Of a stretch of DNA of 64,000 nucleotides, positions 53,821-64,000 are shown one piece after another. The first letter of the stretch is position 1, and each line of letters starts with the position of its first letter. Made by a program: the position numbers and the translations under genes. This stretch comes from Phylloscopus collybita (taxonomy: Eukaryota > Chordata > Aves > Passeriformes > Phylloscopidae), in NCBI GenBank assembly GCA_027886175.1, contig JAJNNQ010000004.1, forward strand, positions 17,217,501 to 17,281,500. Direction: 5' to 3'. Below the pieces are notes generated by a model. That model was not told the origin of the DNA, made no database searches, and was given only the letters and a program-made list of their open reading frames with translations.

Positions 53821-56800
53821 TCACTCGCAGGGGTCCCCGCTCTGCGCCCGCCGCGCCGCCTCGCGCTCGCTCAGCAGGTAGGTGTCGATGAAGACAAAGA
53901 GCTCGTCGGGGCTGGCCGGGGAGATGTAGCGCTCACGGTCCGTGCCCGCCTTGTCCAGCAGCACCGCGTTGAAGTGGGAGGGTGTGAGGTGCAGGAAGCG
54001 CCTGCAGGTGCAAGTGGGGGTTGCTGCTCAGGGCTTGCACTGAGGGCTGAGCCTGCCCTCCTCTTGCAACCATGCTCAGGTCCCCCTGGAGTGGGGGGTC
54101 CCACCTCTTCCTCGGGGCTGGGAGCTCTGGGAAGCTCTGGTGACAGTACATTCAGACTTGCAGGGGGTTCCCCCTGTTGCATGAGCCCTCTGCTGTAGCA
54201 GAAAGGGGCTCTTCACAAACCCAGCTGCAACCTCATGCTTTGTCATTCCTAGAGGCATTCCCACTCCCTCTCCCCTTGAATGGCCACCTGGCTCTGCAGG
54301 ACAGCCCCACCTCCCCTACCTGAGCTCCTCGATGATGCCAAGGGACAGCCGGTGCTCCCGGATGCGTCCCACCTCGTGTGGGGGCTGCCCCACCAGCTCC
54401 ACCGTGGTGACGTGGCGCAGGTCCAGCCCGCAGGCAGCTTGCTGTGGAGGAGGGGGACAGTGAGGAGGTGCTGGATGTGGAGGTGGGGAGGGGGGCAGCA
54501 GGAAGGTCTCCTCACCTGCAGCATGGAGATCTGCATCTTGTAGTAGCGGTTAGAGGGGTCGGGGGCCGAGATGACAAAGAGGCGGCGTTTCTCATGGAAC
54601 TGATCCAGCAGGCTGGCGGCCGAGTTCACATCTGTGTTGATCTGCATGGCTGGGGCAAGACACAAGTGTGTGGGGAGGTGCCGTCGTGTCCCCCATCATC
54701 CCACAGACCCATTAGGCAGCATCCCCCAAAGCCCTGGGCATCGCCACAGGCAAGTCCCGCCCTGCCTGCACCACTTACGTGCACACAGGGGCTGGGAGCC
54801 CGTCCACTGCTGGGTGGACTGGCAGACGCGCAGGGAGGTGCCCTGGCGCTCGTAGCCCCCGTCGCACAGGTACTCGCAGGTGGCGCCGTAGTTGTTGCCG
54901 TCAGAGGTGCAGGAGATGTACCCGTTCTGTGGGGGCTTCAGGACAGGGCAGCGCCTCACTGCAGAGAGAGAGGCTGGGTGAGGGCGGGGGGTCAGGGAGC
55001 ACAGCCCCAGCAGCGGGTGTGGGGGCTGGAGCTGGGGGAGCAGCGAGCAGCCCCTCAGGAGCGCTCTCACCTTGGACGCGGATGCTGAACTTGCAGCTGG
55101 CTCGGTTGTAAGCCTGGTCGTGGGCGGTGTAGCGGATCACATGCTCTCCTTCGGGGAACTCGGAGCCGGGCTCCGGGCCCCGCAGCATCACCCTGACCCA
55201 ACAGACAGGTTTCTCCATCAGCACCCTGGGCAGGGGCACACGGCATACCTCCAGCCCTGGCTGGCAGTGCCTGCAGCACCTCTGCTCTCACCTCTTGATG
55301 ACACCGTCAGCAGAGTCCCTCACACGGGGAGGGTCCCAGAAGACAGTGGCAGTCAGTTTGCCTGGCTCTGCTAGGCGCTCCCGGGAGTCCGGACAGCGGA
55401 TCTTGGGAGGCTCCAGATCTGCTCAGAAGGAGGAGAGGGATTCATGGAACCTCTGGATGCCTTGGCTGAGCTTTGAGTGCAAGGCACCAGCCCTGGGGTT
55501 GAACCAGCCCAGGGACCACAGAGCCACCCGGACCTGCTGTAAAGCCAGTGCTGAGTGCCCCAGTCCTGGGCTGGTGCCTGTGTTTCAGGGCTGTAACACT
55601 ATGAGGAGCAGCAGGGACAGGGGTCCCAAGGGAAGGAGGTGCAGGAAATGCCCACGTTGGATGTGGGGTCACACCTGCAGACACCCCAGGCATAGGTGAT
55701 GAGCCCCTGCTGATGTGCCCCAGCAGCCTGGGGTGAGAATTTACCCACACAGATTGGCTCGCTCCCGCTCCAGCGCCCATCCTCCATGCAGATGCGGCTC
55801 CGGTCACCCTCCAGCTGGTAGCCGGGCAGGCAGGTGTAGTCACAGCGGGAATCCATCTGCACACCTGCCGAGCACACGTAGGAGCCCCGCAGCACCGCTG
55901 GCAGCACGTGGCACCGGATTTCTGGGATGGAGAGAGCAAACGGGGGAGGGAAGCAGCTGCCGGCCATGTGAGTGGGCAGAGCAGTGGCCAGGGCAGGGGG
56001 CACTCACGCCGGCAGTAGGCCATCCCGGACCAGTGGCGGTTGGGCAGGCACTGGACAGCGCTGGGCCCCACCAGGCGGTAGCCGCGGGTGCAGCTCAGCT
56101 CGCACCGTGTGCCCAGGCTGCTGCGGTAGGAGCTGCCCCAGGGTGAGTAGCAAGTGGCCTCCCCGCGGTGGATGTTGAGGGTGGCGCACCACTGCGGCAC
56201 TGCGGGAGAGCAGGGAGGTGACGGAGGAATCTGCCATGCCTCGGTTTCCCCGTGAGGACCCAAAGGATGGGCTGGGTGCTGTTACCTCGACGGTAATCCA
56301 AGGCAGGCTCAGGGGGAGGTTCTTCCGCGTACACCTCATTGGTGTGACTCTCTAGGTAGTAGCCAGACCCTGGGGAGGAAGGAAGGGACGAGCAGGCTGC
56401 AGGGTAGCTCATGGCTGCAACTCCCAAGGAGCAATCCCAGCCCTGGGCAGACCCTGTGCTTGGGGTTGCTGCCAAGGGTTAAGCCGGGCAGACCGCGAGC
56501 CCGGTCCCCAGTGACATGGTGTGCGCTGGCACCAACCGCAGACTAAACAGCAGCCGTGGCTGTGGCAGGAAATGGGTGCTGGCACCGAGTGGGCTGGCAC
56601 CGACCCCCAGCTTCGTGCTGCCGGGAAGTCCTTCCACCCGCTCCCATGGCACCCTCACTGCCACGGGGCATCCCAAGGGAAGGAAGAAAGCTGCCCTTTC
56701 CTACCCATCCCCTCAGTAAGGCAAAGGACGACGAGCACGCTGTCCGGCCGGCGGCTGGCAGGGGTGCAGCCCCTTGCCGGGGCTGCAGAGAAGGATGAAG

Positions 56801-58138
56801 CTGCTGAAGGGGCTTGGCCGGAGATGCTGGCCCCCCGCCACCCGTGCTGCGCAGCGGGGCCCCTCGGATGGGGTGAGGAACAGCCCTGCGCCATCCTTGC
56901 GGGCCGCCCTCGGCCCCTCACCGTGCCTTCACGGGCAAGGTACTCGCCGGTGGGGAGGGAGCCGAACAGGGGGAGAGGGCTGACGTCCTTCCCCGTGGCC
57001 CCTCGGCGCCTCGGCCGGCCGCGGCATTCCCCAGCACTGAGCTCACGTTTCCGCCGCGTTTCCGCTGGCCCCCGCCGGCGCTGCCCCCTCCTCTCCGCCA
57101 GCCCACCCCACCGCGCTCCCCTCCGGCACGGCGGGGATGCTCGGCCCGGGGGGACCCCAGGAAGGGCGGCAGCCCCGCCGCGGCTGCGCCCAATCTCCCC
57201 TTGTCTCTGCTCTGGGTTTTGGGAAGGGGATATCCGCTGGGAGCAGAAACCCCGCCGTCACGGGGAGGAAACTCCATTACGAATCTTTCCAAAATGAACT
57301 TCACTATGGAGCGGCTCCGCACTGCCTCCCACAAGTCGCCCGCTCGTTTTCACAATGCGTTTATCCTGCAGCCCTTTTCACGCTGCCATGGATCCTCGGG
57401 GAGCAGAGGAGCAGGGACGGCACCCATGGGGGCGGCAGCAGGGATGTGTCCCTGGAGCTGGTGAACAAAGTTGTTTCCCGGGCTGCCAAGACTCCCACCC
57501 GGGCCTTGGGGACAGAGTGCACCGTGTCCCCGCAGGCAGATGTGCCATTTAGTGCTGGTGTTTCCTTCTACTGCAAGCGCTGCCTTTTCCTTCTCACCTG
57601 GGGCCAGCTCAGCCCCAGCTGCGCTGGGCAGGAGCATCCCGGGCGTGCTGGCAGCATGGCCGGGGAGAGAGAAGCAGGGAAGAGGGAACCACCCCGACCA
57701 AGGCCTGTGACCTGCTCAGCACGTGGTGCGTTTGGGACTGTGTGCTCCATCCAGCAAACATCTGCGGGCCGATGGCCCCGTGGGAGCAGGGAGTCAGTGG
57801 GAAACGAGGCTCCCGCAGGCGGGGGTGTGAGGAAGAGAGGCTGGTTTTCTGCTCCTCCCTGGATGCCTGCCAGCATCCCCTCCACTCCTCCCTGTGCCCA
57901 CAGGTCGCCCCCATAGGCACCCGGTACCTCAGGCACCCATACTCTCCCAGCATTGCTGTATTTGCTGTACCCAGGCACCCTCCATCCCTTCCCACCAGGA
58001 GCCCTCCGCAGGAGCAGAGCAGCACAGGCTGCCATCCCCGGGATGTGCCCGCGCTCCCCGGCACTCACCTTCGTGCCACGTGGATGACACCAGCCTGGCA
58101 AGGACAACCAGCAGGACGGGGGCTGCTTCCTGTGCCAT
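53821..58138 (-). CDS. SRPX2: Sushi-repeat-containing protein X-linked 2, 462 aa
   Basis: Ten minus-strand exons: 58138-58069, 56369-56286, 56199-56008, 55921-55745, 55418-55292, 55192-55071, 54958-54779, 54649-54516, 54441-54320, 54001-53821; 1389 nt, 462 aa (human 465). SRPX2 is a secreted protein that binds uPAR and influences synapse formation and angiogenesis. The first exon is a signal peptide ([13 protein letters not shown]). Exons 3, 4 and 7 each encode one sushi/CCP module ([55 protein letters not shown]). Exons 5-6 encode the HYR module ([35 protein letters not shown]). Exons 8-10 form the C-terminal DUF4174-like domain ([18 protein letters not shown]), ending at CE-stop as in human. 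It is SRPX2 rather than SRPX, given the residue identity and the SYTL4/TSPAN6 neighbours. Confidence 0.95.
56370..58068. other. SRPX2 intron 1 with internal CpG island
   Basis: The largest SRPX2 intron (1.7 kb) separates the signal-peptide exon from the mature protein. A CpG-dense patch at about 56720-57260 could be an internal promoter or enhancer; the 258-codon plus-strand ORF over it has no recognisable domain. Confidence 0.5.
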
Positions 58139-59100
58139 GCTGGGGGGCCAGGGGGCTGCGGTGGGCAGCCCACCTGCCCTGCTGGGTCCGGGAGCAGCCA
58201 CGAGCCCTGGCTAAGATGGAGAGGAGCTGGAGGCGGGGTGACGGCCCCCTCCGTCGCCTTGTCGCCGCACAGATGTCTGTCCCTCCTGACTGGTCGCTCT
58301 GCTTGTGCTGAGCAAAGTTACTTTCCCCCTTGGCTGCCCATCCCAAACATTCAAAAGCCGTGAGTCAGGCCCAAAATGATGAGATTGTAAAAAGTAATAA
58401 ATCCCAGGGTAGCCCGTTTTCCAACGCGCCTCCTGCTTCTCCGGGGCTTTAAAAGGTTGTAAGAGGTTTTCTTCTGGAAGCAGAAGAGCCAGGAGCCTGT
58501 TTAGACACAGGAGAGAGCCAAACCGAGCCCGTGCCAGCCCTGACAGGCTCCGGGAACGGGGGGCCTGCGGGGACGAGCACAAAACCGCAGGAGCCGGGTC
58601 CCCTTTCCCACCTCTTGCCAGGAGGGAGGGAGAGACCCCGCTGCAGACGGAAGGCTCCGAAAGCCGCTCCCGAGGCAAGCACTTCCAGCTGGGGTCTGCT
58701 CGCTGCTGAAGTTCGGCCCCCGCGAGGCTGAGGTACCGCAGCGCCTTTGTTCGGACCCGCTGCCCCACAGCCCGCGGGGCTGGGGTCAGGCGGGAGGCAG
58801 GACAGGAGCTGAAGCTGCCCGGGATCCGGGCTCTGGAGCGCGGGGCCGCGGGGGCACGGAGAAGCGAGGGGTGAGCCTGGCACGGACAGGTAGGAGCCCT
58901 CGCGTGGGGGGTGTGGAGGGGAGGACGTGCTGCTGTCTCAATAGGCTAATTATGTCTCGGCCAGGTTGCTGAGTGCTCTAATTAATAACACGCTGTCCTG
59001 GGCAGGAGAGGGCAGCCGGGAGGCCCCGTGCGGGGCTGCTGCTGCCGGTTGTGGGGAGCCCACAGCCCCCCGCATCCCGGGGACATTCCCGGGAGGGCTC
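58139..59100. other. SRPX2 5' flank and spacer to TSPAN6
   Basis: Sequence upstream of the SRPX2 start codon. A GC-rich patch at about 58540-58880 may be the SRPX2 promoter or an untranslated exon. No coding exon recognised. Confidence 0.45.
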
Positions 59101-59815
59101 ACCCCGTGGAGAGCTTGGCGTGGTGGTAGTGCCATGTGCTGGGGCACGGGGTGGCTGTCCCGCTGGACACCTGGACAGGGGGTGGGGCACGCCAGGGCTG
59201 GAGCAGGAGAGCACGGACTGGCTGGCACCGGGTAGCAGGTGGCACGGGACAGGTATGGGGCAGCACAGGGAAGACAAGGAATGATGGCATGGGTCGGGCA
59301 AGGGGTGGCACAGGGCAGGTGGGAGGTGGCAGCTGGTGGCACCATGCAGGGAGGAGGTGGCATGGGGCAAGCAGGACGTAACAGCGGCTGGCAGTGGCAC
59401 AGGAGAGGCAGTGACTGGTACTGGAGAGAGGGTGACACGGGCTAAACAGGGAGTGGCACCGGATAGGGGTAAGTAGGGATAGGCACGGAGTGGCACGGGC
59501 TAGGTAGCAGATGACACCGGACAGGTCGTGACAGGGGACAGTCAGGAAGAGACACCGGACAAAGGAGTGGGCCCGGACAGAGGGTATCACAGGACAGAGG
59601 GTGTGACAGGACAAAGGGTGGCAGCGGACAGGAGGTGCCACAGGACAGGAGATGTGACAGGACAGGGGGTGGCGCCGGACAGGGGGTGTGACGGGACAGG
59701 GGGTGTGACAGGACAGGGGGTGTGACAGGACTGGGGGTGGCAGCGGACAGGGGGTGTGACAGGACAGTGGGTGTGACAGGACAGGGGGTGGCACCAGACA
59801 GGGGTGTCCCGGGCG
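59100..59815. repeat. Degenerate G-rich minisatellite upstream of TSPAN6
   Basis: The stretch is an imperfect array of GGCACGGGACAGG-, GACAGGGGGTGG- and TGTGACAGGACAGG-type words. It is loose at 59120-59520 and more regular at 59590-59810, where units of about 17 bp alternate GGTGTGACAGGACAGGGG with GGTGGCACCGGACAGG. Words such as GGACAGGGG recall the 1.1 kb array at the other end of the window. Long ORFs on the minus strand here are repeat artefacts. Confidence 0.85.
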
Positions 59816-59869
59816 CCCCCTGCGGGAGGAGAGGGGAAGAGCACCGAGCCTGCTGGCGCACTCGGCCAT

Positions 59870-60032
59870 TTCCGTGAGCGCTCGGGGATCTCCGGCGGGG
59901 GGCGGGACCGGCCCCGCTGGGGGCGTGTCCGGGGCGTGTCCCCGAGGCCCCGGTCCCGCCCCGGTCCCGCCCCGGTCCCGCCCCGGTCCCGCCCTGGTCC
60001 CGTCCCGGCCCCGCAGTCGCCCCGTGTCGGCC
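59870..60032 (+). promoter_or_regulatory. TSPAN6: TSPAN6 CpG-island promoter
   Basis: CpG-dense and TATA-less, with GGGGGCGGGAC and GGGGGCGTGTC words and the 11-bp GC-box repeats just upstream of a strong start context (GTCGGCCATGG). Confidence 0.6.
59948..60002. repeat. TSPAN6: Five 11-bp units forming GC-boxes in the TSPAN6 promoter
   Basis: Four perfect copies and one variant copy of CCCCGGTCCCG are stacked 30-85 bp upstream of the TSPAN6 ATG. Each junction gives CCCGCCCC, the complement of an Sp1/KLF-type GGGGCGGG box, so the tandem repeat doubles as a binding-site array. Confidence 0.85.
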
Positions 60033-62496
60033 ATGGCGTCCCCGTCGCGGCGGCTGCAGACGAAGCCGGTGATCACCTGCCTCAAGAGCGTCCTGCTCAC
60101 CTACACCTTCGTCTTCTGGGTGAGCACCCGCCCTTTCTCCCGCGACAAGCAGCGGCTGCGCCGCCCTGTCGCGATAGTCGCGAGCCACTGCGGCTTTCCC
60201 CTCTCCCCACCAGGTGTCGGGCATTGTGCTCCTGGCCGTGGGCATCTGGGGTAGGGTGAGCCTGGCCGTCTACTTCTCCCTGTTGGACGAGAAAGCCACC
60301 AATGTCCCGTTCGTCCTGGTGGGCGCCGGCACCGTCGTTGTCCTCCTGGGCACCTTCGGCTGCTTCGCCACCTGCCGCGGCAGCACCTGGATGCTCAAGC
60401 TGGTGGGTGGCCTGAGACAGGGCGGGATGGAGCCCCATACTCTCCTGATCCGTCCCGACCCGTCCCGAAACATCCCATCCTATTCCTGTCTGATCCCATC
60501 CCTGCCCTACCCCGTCCCGTCCCGTCCCGTCCTCTCCTCCTGCACTATCCCCTCCTGTCCCACCCCATCCTGTCCCGCCCCATCCCATCTACCCCCTCCC
60601 ATCCCATCCTTTTTGCCCGCAGTATGCCATGCTCCTGTCCCTCATCTTCCTCATCGTCCTGGTGGCTGCCATCGTGGGGTTCGTCTTCAGGCACGAGGTG
60701 AGTCCGGGTAGCCCCTGCCTTCCCCCAGTGCTGCAGAGTGAGTTTGATGCTGCTTTTACCCCAGTGCAGTTGCAGATGTCACTAGAGGGACAGAGGTGCT
60801 GCTTGGGAGCAGTGCTTAGTTTAGCAAACATAGGGTTAAACCAGCACAAAGAGCAGCTGGGTCCCTGTAAGGACCCAGAAGGACGAGTCTGGGTGCAGGG
60901 TCAGTCCAGCACGGCACGTTGTCCCTCCATCAGAACAGACAGAGCAGCCCTGGACTGTAATTTCTGGCTTTGGTCTATCTTCTGCAATAATTTCAGTAAT
61001 TAAAGCTCCTCGGAGGGTTCCTGTGCCTGCTTGGGAGGGAGCTGGCACGGCGCACATCCTTGTTATTACAGGCAGCATCCCTGCTGCCACAGTGCATCCA
61101 GCCTGCCCTTTAATACAGCCTCTAATTGCCTGGTGGCTGGGAAATGTCTGCTGGCCGTGGCTGGAGTCATTCCTGCCGTCACCGGGCGGTGACCAACGCG
61201 GGGATGGGGTCCCGCAGGGCAGGAGGGGGCAGCACCGCCGCTGAGACCTCTCTCTTACAGATAAAGACAAACTTTGAGAGTAACCTGAACCTGGCCCTGA
61301 GGGACTACAACGTGACCGCCGATCGGCACAGCCAGGCCGTGGACACCATCCAGAGGACGGTGAGAGCCCCAGGCTGGGACAGCCTGGCTGCCAGCAGGTG
61401 GGAGTGCTGTCCTCGGCCCAGGGTGTCCTCTGGGACCCCTGTGGCATTGGCATCACCGTTGCAGGCTTTGGAATTTGGCAGGTGCTGGGTGAGATGGGCA
61501 AGGGTGGGGCAGCCATGGCGGTGGTGGAGGGGTCAGTTCCCCAGTGTGACCAGGCTCCCCAAATGTGCTTCCCACTCCAGCTGCACTGCTGCGGGGTGCA
61601 GAACTACTCTGACTGGGAGAGGACTGAGTACTTCAGCCAGAGGGGCATCCCCCGGAGCTGTTGCAAGGACCAGAACGACTGCTCAGAGGAAGATCTGAAA
61701 GACCCAAACAAGGCCAAGCTGAAAGTGTTTGTGGATGTAAGTTAAGCTCAGAAAAATCTGCCTTCCAGCCCTGTGGGTGGCAAGGGTAGGGATGGGTGTA
61801 TGGAGGAGGGCTAGTCTGTCCCTGGTAGGCCTGAAACAAGAACTGCCCTATTGATGCAGATGTTCAGTGGCCAAGGGACTCCCCTGGAGTGGAGGTAGGG
61901 CAAGGGTATGGAATCCTCCCTTCTATCTGAGGTTCCCCCACTTCTTCCTTCGAGATCAGGGACCAGTCAGACCCAAGCATTGGCCTTTGGGGATGTGTGT
62001 TTTGAGGAGCAGGTGAGTAAGGAAGTAGTTTCCCAGTAAAGTTTGTTTCAGCAGTGCTGACAGCTCCCTTGGGTGCAAAGTCCTGGCCCGGTGGTGAGAG
62101 TGTGTGACCTCATGCACAGGGATGGCTGAGTGATGCAAGGAGCATTCCTCTGATGAGTCACCTTGCTCAGGTTGGGAGCAGCCTGAGGGCAGTGCTCCCC
62201 TTGATAAAGCATCTGGGCTGGGAGTCTGGCTGGGGCAGCCCTGACAGGGAAATGGCTTTGCTGAGACCTGGCAGGAGGGGTGCAGCAGGACCCCTTGCTG
62301 CCAGCACAGGAACATCTTCCCCTGGAGATGGGGGTGCTTTGGGGAGGAACTGGTTTGTACTCCTGGGGGTGGAAAGCATTGGATCCACCTGCTTACTTTG
62401 CCTGCTCTGCAGGGTTGTTTTTTCCTGGTAACATCAACAATGGAGTCCAAAATGAGCGTTGTGGCCGGAATCTCCTTTGGCATCGCGTGTTTCCAG
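60033..62496 (+). CDS. TSPAN6: Tetraspanin-6, 3'-partial (first six exons, 230 codons)
   Basis: Exons 60033-60119, 60214-60402, 60623-60697, 61261-61359, 61581-61736 and 62413-62496, all joining in phase 0, give 230 residues; human has 245, so only about 15-22 are missing. Tetraspanins organise membrane microdomains; TSPAN6 is implicated in exosome and innate (MAVS) signalling. The N-terminus MASPSRRLQTKPVITCLKSV is nearly identical to human. TM1-TM3 are in exons 1-3 (GTFGCFATCRGSTWMLKL; AAIVGFVFRHE). The large extracellular loop holds LHCCGVQNYSDW, PRSCC and a late GCF cysteine, and TM4 starts with MSVVAGISFGIACFQ. The last coding exon (expected to start LIGIFLAY-like) was not found before 64000 and presumably lies beyond the edge. 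Confidence 0.94.
60460..60622. repeat. CCCGT/CCCAT-rich pyrimidine intron in TSPAN6
   Basis: Intron 2 of TSPAN6 is nearly all C and T with repeated TCCCGTCCCG and CCCATCC words. It acts as one long polypyrimidine tract up to the acceptor CCCGCAG. Confidence 0.8.
60698..61260. other. TSPAN6 intron 3
   Basis: 563 bp with donor GTGAGT and acceptor CTCTTACAG; nothing else recognised. Confidence 0.7.
61737..62412. other. TSPAN6 intron 5
   Basis: 676 bp with donor GTAAGT and acceptor CTCTGCAG; no repeat or exon recognised. Confidence 0.7.
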
Positions 62497-64000
62497 GTAA
62501 GTCTCCCTCATCTGGCCTGGGAGGAGTGCAGGGTGAAGCTAGCACGCCTCCAGAGGTGTTTAATTTCAGTGCAAAGTCTGGTGTGTACAAAAGGTACGGT
62601 TGGTTTCAGTCAGGGAGGAGCAGGTACTCTGTGGATTCCCGTTGGATTTAGTCTGACTGCTGTGCAGACCCAAGGCTGAAGCCCCAGCTCTATTTCCTTG
62701 AGCCAAGGTTTATTTGGAAAGAGCTCCCCTCCGAAACAACAGACTTCATGAAAAAACAAATGGAGATGGACAAACCCTGCTCAGGCTGTTGGCAGGGATC
62801 AGATCTGCGCCCTTCCTTTTCCTACACACCCACCACCGTTACCAGGAAGGTGTTTGGCATCGCTGCTGTGCGGCAGGGTCGCTGTGAGTGCCTGAGTGGC
62901 ACCTCCTGTGCTGGTGGCTGACCGCCCCGCAGCCCACCCCGCCCTGCCGTGGTGTCCTCCCCTGCCGCTCCTCAGCGACTCCTTCACTCTCTGGTGCAGG
63001 GCACTTCCTGCAGGAGCTGCAGCAGCAGCGTGCTGGCCAGCCCTGGCTCCGGCAGCTTTATCCCGGCAGGAAATGGGAGGCCCCTGTCCCCAGCTCGGCT
63101 GACGCCACGCTGGGGTTTCCCGAGGTGCCGAGGGCTTTCCGATGGCTGCAGCCAGGCTGCAGGATGTGCAGCTGCCCCTCCTTCAGCTGCACCCTGGGAG
63201 CTTGCTGGGCTCTGGGTGCTGAGCGGCCAGCCTTGGCTTTGGGGGGCTCAAATTCTGCCTCTGCTTGACACAGCACCCAGCAGCTGTGGGGCGAGCAAGG
63301 TGCTTGTGATGGTTTAAGGCCACTTTGGGAGGAGAACTCCTAGGGAAACTCTCCCTCCCCTGTCTGGGGAACGTCTGCGTTGGGTACCAGAACCTCTAAT
63401 CTGTACTGCTGAGATTCGGAGAAGGTCCTCTCCTGGGTCATTATCATCCACTGGTTGATTGGTTTTGTGGGTGTTCTTCTGATCCTGTGCCAGATGCTTT
63501 GGCTTGAGCTCCTTCGTAGGTGGCCAGTGGATGATGATGGCTGGGACTGAGCTGGGGAGCAGGAACCTACCAGGATGCTCTGCTGTGATGAGCTTATTCC
63601 TGTGTGTTTTCCGTAAGGGATGGACTGAACTGGGGCACAGGTGGGAGCTGGCAGCCCCTGGCTTTGGGAGAGCCTGAGAGCCAGAGCTGCTCTTCTGCGC
63701 CCGCTGCTCGCCCCTCTCTTCCCCAGCTGCTCTGGCTCTGGGCTCACTGATGTGGCTGAGATGTGGCTGACACACCGATGGTGAACTGCACACACACTCC
63801 CAGCTGCAACATTTTCTCAGCTGATGGCAGGCTTGGGAATTGTAACCAGTTCCTAGCTTTTATTGCTTCTTCAGCAAGCTTGGCTGGGTCATGCATCTGA
63901 CCTGACGTGCCAATGTGCCTCTCACTTTGCTTGTGGAGGTCAGAGTCATGCAGGATCTGGCCCTGAAATCTGCACAGGGAGGCTGTGTTGTGATAACAGC
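62497..64000. other. TSPAN6 intron 6, open at the right edge
   Basis: Starts with a consensus donor GTAAGT. Over 1.5 kb no sequence translates to the expected tetraspanin C-terminus behind a usable acceptor. No mobile element is recognised. Confidence 0.6.

Noticed and set aside
56521..57297. 258-codon ORF antisense to SRPX2 intron 1
   Set aside because: No recognisable domain; explained by CpG-island composition.
59099..60245. Minus-strand ORFs of 267-333 codons upstream of TSPAN6
   Set aside because: Repeat-derived (HPLSCHTPCP-like) and antisense to the TSPAN6 promoter array.
63420..63560. Hydrophobic frame WLIGFVGVLLILCQMLWLEL as the TSPAN6 last exon
   Set aside because: Looks like a membrane segment but has no AG acceptor in front and does not resemble the expected tetraspanin C-terminus.

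Overview
The window looks like a compact, GC-rich avian (sauropsid) chromosome segment. It holds vertebrate genes with canonical GT-AG introns, many only 65-120 bp long, CpG-island promoters, and several 3'-terminal fragments of CR1 LINEs, the typical bird/reptile retroposon. Gene content and order mirror human Xq22.1 in reverse: ARL13A(-) - XKRX(+) - NOX1(+) - CSTF2(-) - TYW2/TRMT12(+) - SYTL4(+) - SRPX2(-) - TSPAN6(+). In birds this block is autosomal (chicken 4 / passerine 4A; knowledge, not visible here). The one gene that does not belong to the human order is TYW2, placed between CSTF2 and SYTL4.

Region by region. 1-2.5 kb: a CpG island with a possible first exon of an unidentified minus-strand gene, a 0.63 kb G-rich minisatellite and an antisense CR1. 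2.5-11.5 kb: AT-richer DNA without recognisable genes, including a four-copy 63-bp repeat. 11.6-14.9 kb: ARL13A (8 exons). 15-22.7 kb: intergenic. 22.8-27.7 kb: XKRX (3 exons). 29.4-33.8 kb: NOX1 (13 exons), converging on CSTF2 (35.0-41.8 kb, 14 exons plus a likely optional 60-nt exon). CSTF2 is head-to-head with seven-exon TYW2 (42.1-44.3 kb), 287 bp apart. 46.5-52.8 kb: SYTL4 (16 exons), converging on SRPX2 (53.8-58.1 kb, 10 exons). 60.0 kb to beyond 62.5 kb: TSPAN6, whose last exon was not found before the right edge.

Exon models were built by hand. Every junction was checked for splice dinucleotides and codon phase, and each completed gene sums to an intact reading frame (ARL13A 371, XKRX 432, NOX1 560, CSTF2 565, TYW2 428, SYTL4 685, SRPX2 462 aa). 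The genes are not a functional operon. They cover cilia-type small GTPase, scramblase-family membrane protein, superoxide production, mRNA 3'-end cleavage, tRNA wybutosine modification, secretory granule docking, extracellular sushi-protein and tetraspanin roles. I do not see an undescribed multi-gene system. The most informative items are the multi-exon TYW2 (a candidate parent of the mammalian intronless TRMT12), the optional CSTF2 exon, the degenerate ARL13A GTPase motifs, and the unusual tandem repeats at promoters.
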